Assembly (NCBI GenBank): GCA_014773175.1
Contig: VXCM01001448.1
Location: 38,388 to 102,387 of the forward strand
From: Lucifuga dentata
Lineage: Eukaryota > Chordata > Actinopteri > Ophidiiformes > Bythitidae
Reading direction: 5' to 3'
Length of the DNA stretch: 64,000 bases
Shown: positions 35,760 to 48,985 of the stretch, piece after piece
Position numbering within the stretch: position 1 is the first letter of the stretch
Layout: the number at the start of each line of letters is the position of its first letter
Position numbers and translations under genes: made by a program
Notes under the pieces: generated by a model
What the model was told of the DNA's origin: nothing
Databases searched by the model: none
The model's input: the letters and a program-made list of their open reading frames with translations, nothing else

Positions 35760-38700
35760 CTAACATTTACAGCCCCGTCCCGCTGGTGAATTAGGCTTAA
35801 GATAGAGAAGCAATGACAAGGGCTGTTGAGTTCCACCTAATTAGAACAGCTTAACCATCAATGCAGTCATACAGCCATCAGATAAAGACTTATGTGTTTG
35901 AACATAGAACATTTACTGGCAGTGTGACACAAAAGTAGCTATTAATTACAATGCAGATTATTTCAATCATAATTGGCGCTGAAGATGCAGCATTTCTCTA
36001 TAAACCTTCCTCTTTGTGTTTCAGTTCCCTGTGCTGCGCTGAATTTACACCGAGAACATTCAGCTTACTTCTGTTTTTCTGGAAAGCAGACGGTGCAAAA
36101 ATAAAAACATGTGAACCAGCAGACTCTGGAAAGCTTTGGGGACCTCAGTCTGTGTGTGTGTTCAGCACGTGTGTGTCCTGCTCCAAACAAATGTTGTCAT
36201 TATTCAGATGGTAAGTGTCGTGAACCGGCTCATCTCAGAGTGTAACCATGGAAACCATGCATTTACTAGAGGCTGTTGAAGTTGGGAGCTCCTCCATCCA
36301 GAAACGAAAGCGTCTGTACCCAGCAGGGCAGAAAACGAGCCGCATGCTCATTCAATCATCGATGTGCGTGTGTGTGTGTGTATGTCCATGTCGAGCCCAT
36401 TATCACCACCACCACAACAATAATAACAATCAATACTAGCTATCTAGCCTACATGAGGTCCACAAACCTATAAAAATTTAAGCTTTACGTTGGCTGGGCA
36501 CATAATCAAACACATAAAACACACAAAGCCTATGCTACGACTGTATTTCATTGCAGTGTGACCTTTTAAATCTCTGTTCTGAGCAGATTTCTCTATTCTG
36601 GGATTTCACTTTTTGAATCAACCACAGAAGTCTTACTTCAGTTCAATTAGTCTCAAAAAAAAGAGTTATAGATTATTTTAATGCCCTTGTTTTTTTTAAG
36701 TTCGGTCATTTTTCAACGTATACAACTCAATACATATGAAGATAAATAATAAATAAATCATAATGACATTTAAATCATAAACTTAAAACAAGTTCATACT
36801 GACCGAAAAGGTGTAGGCTAAAGCCTTGCTTTGGTTTAACAACCAAATCCCTAAAACTCTTGTAACTTTCAAGGTGTAAATCAACAATTTATAATGGGCC
36901 ACACCTTGTCTCAGTTTTATGTATACAGGAACATGCACGCATACACACACACACGAACACACATGCACACATACACAGGGGAATGACCTCCTCATGGTCC
37001 CCTTCCTGGTGTTTCCTAGTAAGAATGACGTGTGTGAGTGAGAGTGTGAGGAGAGGGGGTCCTGGAAGGGGTTTGGTTCCAGATGGAAGTGGGACACATC
37101 AGACGAGGCCCAGACTAGGAAAGCACAGGAAATGGATATCTGACATAAGGGGTCCTGACTCAGTGTGTGAGTACAGGTCTGTGTGTCAGACAGGCCACGC
37201 TACAGTCACGGTAAACTTAACTTTATATGTGAATGTGATTCATACCCACATAACTGAGGTGAGTCACAATGAGACCCACAATGTGTCAAGTCCTGCTCCT
37301 CCATATATTTTTATGACCAAACGTATGTTTCAGGAAACCATTTTCTCTTTGTTTAACATAACAAAGAGATGGAGGCTATACAACCCAAACAAAGAATGTG
37401 TGTGTGTAATACATAATAAATGTGGGAAAATCCTATACTTTATATATGTGAGGATGAGATACAGCAGTGTAGCGTGACCTCTGAATGGCATTGGCAGTGA
37501 CTGTATATATAATGGATGAGGGTGTGTCATAAATTATGGGGTGAGGGAGTTATCCAGCATGAGGGTTCTCCAAGTTGACAGGGTGCTGAGAACAGGGAGG
37601 GAAGGAGAGCGAGCAGCCAAAGCCTGACCTCTAGTGGTAAAGACATATTAGTGTAAAGGTACAACAGGCAAATTCATATTAGGGCTCCAGGTGGCAGTAT
37701 GGGAAAATAAAGTAAAGTAAATAAGGGACGCCTTACAATAATGGAATCCAATGTCACAAGGCCACAACCTACAGCTTAAAAAATATATATTTTTAGACAG
37801 CTCACACAGGTTTATTGAATATTTGTCTCTGGATTATTTGACATATTTGTCCCATTAAAAACATGATATATTCTTTAAGAACTTCTAATATGTTTGCACT
37901 GCTGTTTCCTTTCTAACTTTTGGTTCTCCTTTTTGGTTCTGTCCATCCACTTTTTCTTTTCCTTTCTTAACCAGTCAAAGATTATACAGGTTTTGCATTA
38001 GTTGTACTTGAGAGCTGATTTTCTTTTCTTTTTTTCCTTATTTTTTGTGGTTGTTTTTGTCTATGTATTTGTGGAAGCCTTCTGATTAATTTCTAACAAT
38101 ATGTGTCGCTATTGACTGAGTTACAAAGCATCACAAAGGCACAACAGGTTATTCTGTTTTATTTGGGGTTCAAATCTGATGAAGGGTTCTACTTTGAATC
38201 TGGGTCCAAGTTGGAAAAATACCCAGGTTCATTAAGCTCCAAGTCTCATGACTCTCATAATCTTTAATCTCCGCACTTTCTTAAAAAATACAAATGTGTA
38301 AAACATTCAGGTCGTCATTAAATAAATAAATATTTAATAATTACAAAGATAAAAATAAATATAAAGCATTAAAATTCATAATTAACATCTACTTTATTGG
38401 AGGCTTGATTTACAAAAATACTTTTTCCATAATTATTTGGTCCAGTAATCATGATTTATTCAGCAGAAAAAGTAAAAGCTGAACGCTTGTGTGTCTATTT
38501 TGCTATTTGTAGGCCTGTTTGTCTCATCTCTCTTTCTCAATCTTTTTCAATTTCCAGCCAGCAAGTGTTGCCCGGTGCTTTGCAAAGGACAATCTAACCT
38601 TACAGAACTGCCAGTTGGAGCCACAACCAAACACACAGTAACACTACAGGGATCTTGACTGTGTTGCAATTGATTTCCTGGTGACTCGGGTGCATTTTTG

Positions 38701-38783
38701 TGGTAACCATGGAGATGTCAAAACTATAGCCAAAGGTTTTCTTTTTTTTTAGTTGGGTTGGACAAGCTCTAGGGCCACAAGGG

Positions 38784-38787
<4 letters not shown>

Positions 38788-38862
<75 letters not shown>

Positions 38863-38866
38863 CACA
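38788..38866. repeat. (CA)n microsatellite
   Basis: About 78 bases of nearly perfect CA repeat, the longest of this type in the window. Confidence 0.97.
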
Positions 38867-40208
38867 GGCCTGAATTGTAGTTTAAGATGAGATAATGTGT
38901 TTTTATTCAGTGTGCTGAAGTTTAGTCAGTGTAACTTGATGTGAAACTGAAATAGCTGTGTCAGACTCCTTCACATTGGGACTGGTGTGGCAAACTCTCC
39001 AAAACAAACCAAGACCACAGAACACAACTTATGTCATTCTTCGATACGGCCTCCAGACATGCCTTCTTTCTGTGTGTTGATTATTCTCGGCAAATCATCG
39101 AGTCACAAGGGAGTTTGCTGACTGAGACTCAGAGAGCTAAATGACAGTGAAGACCAACCAGCATGCTCAGTCTCAAGAACAAACAACAGATTTACAAAAT
39201 CCACACAATGTTTTTGGGTTATCATCTTAATGCCATTGATAACATAAAAAGACATATTCGCATGAACATTGATTATATTCCACTTTAGTTTGTTATGTAG
39301 GAAAAAACAAATTAAGGTCAGAGACAACAGAAACTCTTTATACCCCAGGACCGAAGGCTTTTCTCCACAGACACAACAGCAAGAGGTCGCAGTATCATAC
39401 AAATAACTCATATCTCCATCTTTGGGCGAAAAACTGGGGATTTCTATCATTTAATCTTTTACTTCGGTAAAGGATTTCACCAATGCTTAATCATGCAGTT
39501 GACACGTTAGAAGAGGACACACACAGCATGTAACAATCAGCATATAACACAGCAAGTTCCCTTAAACGTAGAAAATGTATGAAAATCTGAGTCACAACAG
39601 GTCGAGTTGAGTTTTTTGAAATGATCTCAACATAAAATCTGATCCAAGAGAATTTCAACAGTGATCCGTGGAAGCAGATCTGTGACTGGTTCAACACAAA
39701 ACTGAATCTGACGCGGTAGAATGAGCCAGTTTTCCAAAGACATCTGCATTCTAGCTCTGGCAGGGGGCTCTGGTGAGCCAACACGGCAGGGAGTCCTTCA
39801 CATAGAGACCTGCCCACTTTGCCAGCAGCCTCACAGCTGAATATGACAGGATGATCTCTGTGAGGGGCCCAATGACGGTGACATAATTCTCAGCCTCTGC
39901 CAGAGGGCTGTTTTATAGCTTTGGTTCAGCCAACAGCACCAGGAGGGGCTACAGTTGCTCATGTCAAAGCAGACTCTATGAGGAGGACTTGTAATGCGTT
40001 ATAGAGGGGCTCATCAAGGCTTTGTTATGCTGGTAAACCACTAACTGCAGGCCAGACTGCAGCTGCAGGGTTGCAACAGCTGGCAGGTGGCAAGATTCAC
40101 CTCACAAATAATGCTATAATATGACGAGTCATATTCTAAATGCTGCTAAAGTGAAGGAGTCAGAGGTAAAAACACATGATATCCAAAATCAAAGAAAGCA
40201 CAACTCAC

Positions 40209-40613
40209 CCATTCCCCAGATCATCAATATCATCATCTTCATCTTCGTCATCCTCGTTTGGGCTCTTCCCGCCGAGGTNCAGATCATCAATATCATCATC
40301 TTCATCTTCGTCATCCTCGTTTGGGCTCTTCCCGCCGAGGTCGCTGTCACTGAGGTATTCTCCCTTGAGGTGAGACGGATCTTCGATGTCTTCAATGAGG
40401 TGGATGCGAGAGGTGTGGCTGATTTGGAGGGGACCTTTGCTGGGTGTTACCCACATTTGCTGGGTGTTACCTGTGGATGGGGCATCTCCAGCCTGCAGGC
40501 GGGGACTGGCTTGACCGTGCCGCCACGACAATGGAGAGGAGCGATTTGACAGGCTAGAAATGGAGAAAGCAGCAGCTTCATCGCTGTCGTAGCATGTACT
40601 CCCCTCCACACAG
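40209..40613 (-). CDS. nav1: nav1 exon 3 (residues 309-423), with assembly duplication inside
   Basis: Acceptor tatatag precedes 40613; donor gtgagt follows 40209 (phase 2). It encodes CVEGSTCYDSDEAAAFSISS then LSNRSSPLSWRHGQASPRLQ, matching NAV1, followed by a diverged linker. It then gives HTSRIHLIEDIEDPSHLKGE, YLSDSDLGGKSPNEDDED and an acidic tail ending DDIDDLGNG. A single N at 40279 is flanked by identical 62-bp copies (40217-40278 and 40280-40341). The surplus is 63 bases including N, a multiple of three, so a naive translation silently gains 21 residues (a second LGGKSPNEDDEDEDDDIDDL). The true exon is probably 342 bp. A 16-bp direct repeat with 20-bp spacing at 40436-40471 lies in the linker. 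Confidence 0.9.
40436..40471. repeat. 16-bp direct repeat inside nav1 exon 3
   Basis: tttgctgggtgttacc occurs at 40436-40451 and 40456-40471, period 20. The period is not a multiple of three, so the two copies encode different residues. Confidence 0.9.
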
Positions 40614-42054
40614 CTATATACAGAAAAAAAGAGGATGTTTTGAGGTCATATATTTGTGGTGCTAATAAAACAAATGCAACAGTGTGCCTCCACCTAAAAG
40701 GTCATGCACAGTTTAACAGACAGGAAGTGAATATCTGTCTTTCATTTCCTTTTCTTTCCAGAAGAGCTCTCGCCTTCTCTCCCCACCCTGCATCCTCTTT
40801 CCTCAGAGGGACTCAGTGTATAAAGACTTAGCCTGTTTTTAGCTGACAGGGATTAGCTGCATTCCAGGTGTGTGTGTATACGGCGTACCTGTGTATATTT
40901 GAGTTCTTATTAAGTATGTGTATGTTTTCATGTTATTTTCCTGTCAGAAAATGTGCTTTTATTTTCATCTGTTCCCTAAAGCAGCACAGCACGTTGCTGC
41001 TTAGTGCCTCCGTTGGCACTGATGAGTATTAACATCTTAAAAGTTACTGGCTCTCAAACTGTGTGACAGTATCTGCATTTGCCTCATGTATTAAAATTAA
41101 TCTTGTCTTTAGGATACAGAATCATGTCAAAACCATCAATAGAGACATTTTCAAATAAAATGCTTAACTGCTAATATAATTCAGACAGGAAGGAAGTGGA
41201 AAACAAATGCTAGACAATGCTACTATCCTTTTACAACACTCTACTGCATCTGTGAAAATATGTGTAGACACAGATGTCTGCCTTTGTTTAATTCATACAA
41301 ATCTCCACTACAAATATAAATTTTTCACTTTAAATATGACATCTTGTTTGCACAGGATATGTCCATGGGCAGGCTGTAGGCCTCAAAGCAGAAAATGTCA
41401 TGGTGGTCAGTGGAGAGTGATTTAAGGTTAGTACAGTAGGATAAAATATGAATGGCAAAGGAAAGTATTCCAGCAGGGAACCATCTGCTGATTTACTCTC
41501 CATTCCACTGAGTTCCCGCTGAGGGACACAGACAGGATCCATGGCGGGAGACGCACGGACAGGCAGACGGAAGGGAAACCCTCAAGGACAAAAGTCAAGG
41601 ACGCGTTCAACACAAGCCGTCAATGAAAGACAGGAAGCAAAGGGAGAGAGTGAGTGGAGGACACATGCACACACACACACACACACCATCTGATCATTAA
41701 GCCTTGTTGCGAGTAAATATAAGTTGCGGTTGTGCATTGGAAGCGCTGGCTTTGAAGTCAGCTCTGAGCTAATCCTGCTTCAGTTCCATATTAACCAACA
41801 AAGATGGAGAACAGGAAAAAACGACACACTAACGGCTACTGTCTATCAGGAATACTGATATTGATCTGAAAGCCCACAGGCACTTTCCCACCGTGCGAGC
41901 ACACACTGTTAGCACTGTCAATACAAATCTGTCCATCTCAACTGTTACTTTTCCTAAGTCCTGGGCTGTTTGCTTTTTTCTTTTCTTTTTTTGTGCAATG
42001 AGTGTTTGTGTGTGTAGGTATATGAGTGCATGTTTATGTGTTTGGATGGCTTAC
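40614..42054. other. nav1 intron between exons 2 and 3
   Basis: About 1.4 kb of unremarkable sequence with a short CA run near 41670. Nothing recognised. Confidence 0.6.
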
Positions 42055-42157
42055 CTGTGGCTGAGCTGCACCCCTCTCAGGCTGGTCATGGTTTCCTCCA
42101 GGTTCTGCCGAAGGTCCAGAACATTCTGGACTGTCCTCTTTCGCTGGGACTCTGGGT
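42055..42157 (-). CDS. nav1: nav1 exon 2 of the coding series (residues 275-308)
   Basis: Acceptor cttacag precedes 42157 and donor gtaagc follows 42055. The 103-bp exon (phase 1 in, phase 2 out) encodes DPESQRKRTVQNVLDLRQNL then EETMTSLRGVQLSH. This nearly identical block occurs in mammalian NAV1 and is predicted to be helical. The split codon AG|C joins to the exon ending at 40613. Intron sizes are about 14.4 kb upstream and 1.4 kb downstream. Confidence 0.93.
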
Positions 42158-42798
42158 CTGTAAGGCCACATTAAGAGAGTCAAAGAGGGGTAGATACCAT
42201 TTTTAGAAGTTGTATGCTATGTCACTCAACAGGTTGATTAAAAAAAAAATTACTTTACTGCCTGCAAACTATAGATAAAGAGTTACGCTGGCTACCATTT
42301 CTACATGTATGAATATGTATATATAAATAATTCTTTCTAAACATGGGAAATCCTTCCTCTTGTATAAATGATCACGGAGGTGCCTCTATTGGCTATGCTC
42401 AAAAATAACAGGCAGAGCGACAGACTAGATAATTATATAATGTTCAGCTTTGTGCCCAGTGGCCAAAATCTGGGATTACACCTAATCATCAAAACAAAGC
42501 CTTAAGCAGAACAAATGCCTACATTGGGAACAGGATAATATGATGGAAAACTGACAAATGAAAGACGTGGCAGAGAGGATGGTGGCACTGTGAGCGGCGT
42601 GCTGTTTTTCCAGATGGCAGTGGAGCAAAATGAATTAAATATGATGCAGACAGTCAGTCAGACAGACAAAACAACAGAGGAGACCTTTAAGCCCATAAAG
42701 GTCTTTAGGTTCTATTCAGTCAGTGCACATCAGCATCATCAGTCAGTCCATCAGACATCTGTTCTCTGCATGGCAGAATAAACCAAAGCCGTTCTGAC

Positions 42799-43390
42799 TT
42801 AAAGGAGCATAATGGTGATTTTTGCATGTTTGAGTCTAATAAATACAACTTTATTCATGTTCTACTACTGCCAACTGTTTTCCAAAATATACTGCTGGAG
42901 CAGTAAAGTTTAGAGTTTTCTTTTCCTATCTTCCAGACTGCCATCACTTTCAGTTCATTCCAGTACACTATTTAATTCAACGTGTAGAGGATTGAAAAGT
43001 GCTTTAGATAGGTAATCCATCACAGCAAACCAAACATCGTTCTTATTTTTTTGTCAAAGTTACTTAATTTAACCAGTCCAAGAGCTTCACGGAAGAAAAA
43101 CACCTGGGAATATAGTCCCAGGAGACAATGGCTTTTACAGAGAAATTAGAAACAACCATGCCTTCTATGTTCAGATGTACATGTTAGCAGGCGAAACACT
43201 GAAGTTTAAGGTGTCTCACTTGAACATGTGATTGTGAAAGATTAGGGGGGTCTGGCAGAATAACATAATAAAACTAAAGTACAATTTTATGTTTTGGAAA
43301 ATGGTTGTTAGTAACATAATGTGTATGTGGGTTGCTACTGCTACAGTATATTGGGCTCAAACAGGCAAACTCGCCAGTATAGTCCTTTAA
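42799..43390 (+). mobile_element. Same MITE family, copy 2
   Basis: Starts ttaaaggagcataatgg and ends ccagtatagtcctttaa. The interior follows copy 1 in order (ttccagactgccatc, gggaatatagtcccagg, gcaggcgaaacactgaag). Diverged but full length, about 584 bp. It lies in the intron between nav1 coding exons 1 and 2. Confidence 0.82.
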
Positions 43391-44269
43391 AACCACCCTT
43401 TCCAAATATAGTCTAATCTTCTTAGATCGGACCACATACTGTGCATACCCATCCATCCTGACTACTGTTTCATTTGCATATGTGTGTGCGTGCATGTGTA
43501 TGTGTGTGTGTGCATCTGCAGACTCCCCAGGGGGTTAGAAGATTAGGTTATGCGCTGAAACACAATAAGCTTGTCTAAATCGTCTCAAAAGACTCGAGAT
43601 AACACAACACCAAAACGCTCACCCACTCAATGAACTCGACACCCTTTACTCATGCTCAAGAATGTCCCGATTAGAAAATCTGAGTCAATTTACAGGTTTC
43701 ACTTTAAAACTTTCTGAAGGTTGATATGAGCTCTTCTCCTAAATTCCTGCTAATATCCAGCCAGGAGTTAGACACAGATCTCCTATATCACACCCCAACA
43801 AAGGCAAATCTACACCTCTCTCCTCTATTTGTGTGTATTATGGTTGTGTGGGTGGAATCTGATAAAAGAGGTATAACAGTAAAATATGGGAAAGTCTATT
43901 CCCCCCCAAGGTTAAGTTCAATAGACCATTAGAACTGACCAGCTGACTCCCGCATGAACCCAGTTAGAGATTTATTATAACCAAGGGACTGGCCGAGACG
44001 ACCACAGAAATATAAAAAAGAAATGAAATGAACTCGGTGTACTGTTATGTAGAAAATAGAACCATTAGTGTCACTCTGATGTACTATAGACTCATCGGTT
44101 TTGGTTTTTACAGATTGCAACTGAAAAGTCCATTTTTTTCAACAAAAGGATAGATTATTTAAACAAAGTTCCACCCTGATGTAATGATACTCGTGTCAGA
44201 AAACGTAGTTTTTCACACTGACCATGAGCAGTTACAATAAACAGGTTCCTCTAGTGGTGGTGATGACAA

Positions 44270-44720
44270 TTTATGCATTCAACTTAAATTAGGGACTCAA
44301 AATTTCAGACCTCTGACTGGACAAGTCAAAGAAAACGCTCCCTCAACTCGGAAATCCTACTCGGAAAGTTGGGCAAGATTCCTCAACCCTGACTTCAGTA
44401 CTGACGTAATTTCAATATGGCTGCTCATGCCATAAACAGTAATTTCTCTATTTATAAATGAACGCTTATAAACATTTTCTTTAAACCAACTGGCATACAG
44501 ACACAGTAACAGGTTAAACATATAAAACTAGCAATGCAGTAGCTGTTTTGAAAAAATAAACAGCTCAGAAATGTTAAAACGTAGCTTCTTTTGGTCTCCG
44601 GCAGAGCAAAAAAAAAAAAAATNAAAAAAAAAAAAAATAAAAAAATTCATTTTGTTTAGTTTGAGAATGCGGTGGTCGTAAATTACATTATTCCAAGTTA
44701 TGGATCTTATTCTGAGGTAA
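44270..44720. repeat. Possible dispersed repeat (MITE-like), family unknown
   Basis: cagacctctgactggacaag, ctcggaaatcctactcgg and gacgtaatttcaatatggct resemble a common teleost short interspersed DNA element. Ends are not defined. A single N within a poly-A run lies at 44623. Confidence 0.3.
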
Positions 44721-45324
44721 AAGGAGTGCAGCAGCACTAGATTATATTTTTGCTATTATAAAGTGAGAGAACATAAAACATATAGCATAATATAAAAATA
44801 ATTAAAAAATAGATAGTAATAACAGAATGTTTGCAATGTGCAACACATTTATTGTACAAGCTATTACTATATTCAATACGAGTCCAATGACAAAAACAAA
44901 CTCGCAGATACTGAGTCATGGCTGTCACTGAGCCTGCAGGAATGGGGGTGGAGTGGGGGGGGGGGGGGGNTCATCCCCCCCACCACCCCCACATGAATCA
45001 GTCCAGCTGGCTAGCGAGGAGGTGAAGGGGGAGAAATCATTGTAATGAGTGGGGAGGCCACATCACGACCTGCCAGAGGTGTCAATCTCAACAACAGCTG
45101 CAGACTAAACACAGTGTGCGAGTAGTGGGTCTGCACGCACACACACACACACACGCACACATACACACCAGACCAGATTTATAAAGATGGATTGATTTCT
45201 CCTAAAGAGAATGGCCACATAGACAATTGATTAGCCAGCCCTGGGGACAGGCTGCTCAGCAGAGAGATGATGAAGTCATTGTGATCCAGCCTTCTGCTGC
45301 CCACACACATATATAGATACTCAC

Positions 45325-45329
45325 ACAAA

Positions 45330-45388
<59 letters not shown>
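45325..45388. repeat. (CA)n microsatellite
   Basis: Perfect CA run of about 50 bases with an imperfect start. Confidence 0.96.
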
Positions 45389-45390
<2 letters not shown>

Positions 45391-46871
45391 AGAGCAAATG
45401 TTTCATAACCAAAATTAATACATACAGAAACAGTCACTGCGTTCTGCTGCTCATACTTGCAGGCATGAAAAGTAGTCAGACATTGTAGAGAGTAAAGAGA
45501 CACGTTTCAGCTTTTGAATTTGGTGATCTTGCAGGAACAAAGAAACTCTCAGACATGCAAACGTATAAAAACTCTGCTACATACTCAGGCACACAAACAC
45601 ACACGGAGGCTTTAATTGGCCGATTCTAATTACCCTAAACGGGAGCTTTGTTTAACATTGGCATCAAATTGATTCGATATGGTCTGCATGATTGCGCATG
45701 TGCCTGTGTGTGTATGTGTGTGTAAAAGACTTCCTGCGTCACTTCTGCCCTGGCCCTGGTGGTCCCAGCTGGCATGAAGAGGGTGGGTGGTGGTTGTGGG
45801 GTTTGGGATTGACAGAATTAGGAATGCAAATATCCATGTCAGCCTTGGCAGCTCCCCAGGGGTGCAGATAAATTATACTTATCTGCTTTAAATGGAGTGT
45901 GTGTGTGGGTATATGTATGTGTGTTTCTGTGTATGTGTGTATGTGTGCACATGCTCTACACCTGCCTCGTTTTGATACACTCCAACACACACTCCAGCGC
46001 TGAAGAGGCTGTGAAACCAGCTAAGGAGCCTTTCATAATGGCTCACTCATTCGCTTAAAATGAGAGTCAGCAAGTCAGAGTGTTATCGTAAGCGTGTGCG
46101 CATGTGTGATACACACTCTGCATCGTAATGCACGTCTGCTCTTAGCGAAAATAGAGACTCAGACAGACTTCAAAGAGGCCACAGGCACCAAAGAAATGGA
46201 AAGTTAGGTGGTAAAGGAGAAAAGAAAGAGGACATTTTAGTTTCACCATCATCGTCTGCCTGCTACACCACAACAAGAGGACAGATGGTTACAAAGAGGA
46301 GCAATGCCTCTTTCTCGCTTTGTGTGTGTGTGTGTGTGGTCACATCACAAGCCCATAAAGTAGCAGTGCTGGCCTTTGCATTAGTAGCGACTTCAAGTAG
46401 CCTTCTTTTAATCAATCAGCCAGTAAATCACAGACGGATCCTCACATGTTGCTGTGATGTGATGGTCAAACGTCTGACATCATCTAGAAAACTGCACTTC
46501 CACCAATAAGAGTCTGGGATTGTCCTGTAAACAATATGCAAACTTCTTCCCACCATTATAGAAGACCAGGTTACAGTTCAATTTACATGCCTCCCATTTG
46601 TACTTTGAGAAAGTCAATGGTGTAATCATCAGACAATGTTAAGAAAATTAGTCTGTCGATGTGTTATTTTTCTTTCTTTTTTCAGAATTTTCCCCATTTT
46701 TCCTCCTGCAGCATGAATCAGATTTTGCTCTAGATTTATTTTAACAGTGATGGAAATGGCACATGTTCACATTCTGATGTGAATTAATCTCACCTCAAGA
46801 ACCTTGAGCGGACTTCGATGGCTGAACTTTGTGAAACTGTGAAACCTGACACTCTCCAATGTCCAGCCAGT

Positions 46872-47457
46872 TTAAGGACCATACCGGCCATTCTCCATGT
46901 TTGAGTCTAATATATTCAATTTTCATACATATTATGTTACTGACAATCATTTCCCAAAGGATAAAACTGTATTTCAGCTTTGCTGATATTTTGCAAAACC
47001 TCTTAATCTTTCAAAATCAAATATTCAAGTGATACACCCACCTTAAAAATCCAATATTTCGCCTGCTAATAGTTGCACAGCCTTATGAAGTCACAGTCAT
47101 TTAAATTTTTCGATAAACGCAGGTCTTCTTTTGGGACTATATTCCCCGGTGGAGACATACATTCACGCTGCGTATTTTATTGCGCTTAAATGCTAAAATT
47201 ATGTAACTTTGAAAAAAAAAAACCCTGAATGCATGTCTTGTTCGCGATGATGGATTACGTGAAAGTTTCAAGTATCAACAAGTTGATTTTAATAGCATAC
47301 CAGAATGAACTGAAATCAATGGCGGAAGGTAGGAAATTTTTTTTTAAATTCACCGTTCCAGCAGTATGCTTTAGGAAATGATTGTCAGTAACATTACATG
47401 TAAGAAAATTGAATATATTAGGCTCAAACATGCAAAATGGATGGCATGGTCCTTTAA
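46872..47457 (-). mobile_element. Same MITE family, copy 4, inverted orientation
   Basis: Starts ttaaggaccataccggcc and ends ggcatggtcctttaa. The interior is reversed relative to copy 1 (aagtgatacacccacctt first, then gggactatattcccc, then gaatgaactgaaatcaatgg). About 580 bp. Confidence 0.83.
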
Positions 47458-48597
47458 CAAACAGGAGGAATTCCATAAGTTTTGATTGTTTGTGTTTGTG
47501 TCCTTGTTTTGCTTGTATTTGATGAAAGGTATCTTTTATTATTTGTGAAATGCTACTGTTAGCCTGCTAGCTGTCCTCACTCCAGCAACTTATGTTTACC
47601 TCTGCTGACATTTTTTCCTGTCTCACCTGCTTTTTGTCATACTGTACAATCAAATTTGCTCTGCCAAAAAAAAAAAAAAAAAAAAAAANTTTTTTTTTTT
47701 TTTTTTTGAGTTGGAACACCTTTCTACCTCAGAAACTATTCTGTACCTTTATGGTGCACCAAAGATATGCATATGGGGCCCGTTATGTCATTATGGTACA
47801 TTTGTAAAAATGTACTATTCGTTATTAAATGTATCCCCTCTACACAGAGATGTCTGATGTGAAAGACATGTCATATTGCTGCTTAGAAACCAGCAGATAG
47901 TCTTATAACAACACGACATGATAAAAAAAAAATTGCTGAGGAGGACCAATAACATAATAATTTAAGAGAGACTTGTTTTGCTCTCTTGGGCCAATTGATG
48001 CTCCTCTCCATTAGAAAGACGGAAACTCCCCAAAGATACACTAATGGCTCTGTCCTTGTGTCTGTGTGTGTGTGGGTGTGGCAGCATCCTTCTTTGACAG
48101 TGTGGTTTTGTCTAGTGCATGTCAGTGTGCAGTACATTAGCAGTTCTACATGTTCATGCATCTGTTGGTACGAGTGTGTCTTCTTCTCCAGTCAGTTCAC
48201 AAGAATATGAATGAAGCTTTGAGTAATGGCTCCCGTTTCTATTCTTTCCTTCCTTCCCTCCGGAGTTCATTTGTCCCTGTCGTATCCACGTGCGAGCACG
48301 TTAGTGTCTCTGTAACCATCCTCAGGCTACAGCATCCCATATCAGATTAAGCATGGATGTGGTTGCATATCACCATGACTACATCGGATCGGTGCCATCA
48401 GCAGTGTGTTTATGTCTTTAAACAGCCATCGGCATCCGAAATGACTGTTTGTCCGTTGCAAAGACAATCATTACAGCATTCCTGTACATGACGAACAACA
48501 GTCAACAGGAAGCTAGTAAAACCTCTGTGGCTATTGTGTTTGCATACATTTTTATCTCATATTCTTTCAACAAATATTTTAGGGGATGATGGCTTAT

Positions 48598-48693
48598 TTA
48601 AAGGACCATACCACCTATTTTGCATGCTTGAGCCTAATATATTCAATTTTCTTCCAGGCTCAAACATGTAAAATGGGTGGTATGGTCCTTTAA
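48598..48693. mobile_element. Same MITE family, copy 5, 96-bp terminal hairpin remnant
   Basis: ttaaaggaccataccacc is followed after about 60 bases by ggtggtatggtcctttaa. Only the two termini remain, with a very short spacer (ttcaattttcttcc), so the element is almost a pure hairpin. It arose by internal deletion. Confidence 0.8.
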
Positions 48694-48952
48694 AAACACA
48701 TGGCAAAAACTGAGTCAGGGCAAGGTGTGTGCAAAATATGCAAAATGTGCAAGTTGGCTCATTATTTCTTATTTTATATGATCCCTGATGTGGCATGACA
48801 TGCATAATGCTCATACTGCTTGTCTTCCCTCTCTCTCTCTCTCAGCACTCGGCTGACCTCAGATTGTTTGCAAAACAGGAAGCATTACAACATACAGCTA
48901 TTCCTGCACATCTGGACAGGGTGGACAAACACTCGCAAATGCACCCAAATTG

Positions 48953-48985
<33 letters not shown>

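Larger units (their letters stand above)
28383..40208. other. Large nav1 intron, distal part
   Basis: Holds the pogo-like element, the foldback, MITE copy 3, several long microsatellites and gaps at 28602, 29013, 33377, 33563, 34519 and 35419. No exon of nav1 or of another gene was supported. Confidence 0.55.

Noticed and set aside
35950..36225. Possible plus-strand exon (tgtttcag ... gatg|gtaagtg)
   Set aside because: Splice-like ends exist but there is no recognisable protein, no partner exon and no phase test.
36983..37477. Plus-strand 164-codon frame
   Set aside because: No domain signature, mixed low-complexity composition and no splice or promoter support.
38600..38863. VCVCVC-type frames at many loci
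   Set aside because: These are translations of (CA)n/(GT)n microsatellites.
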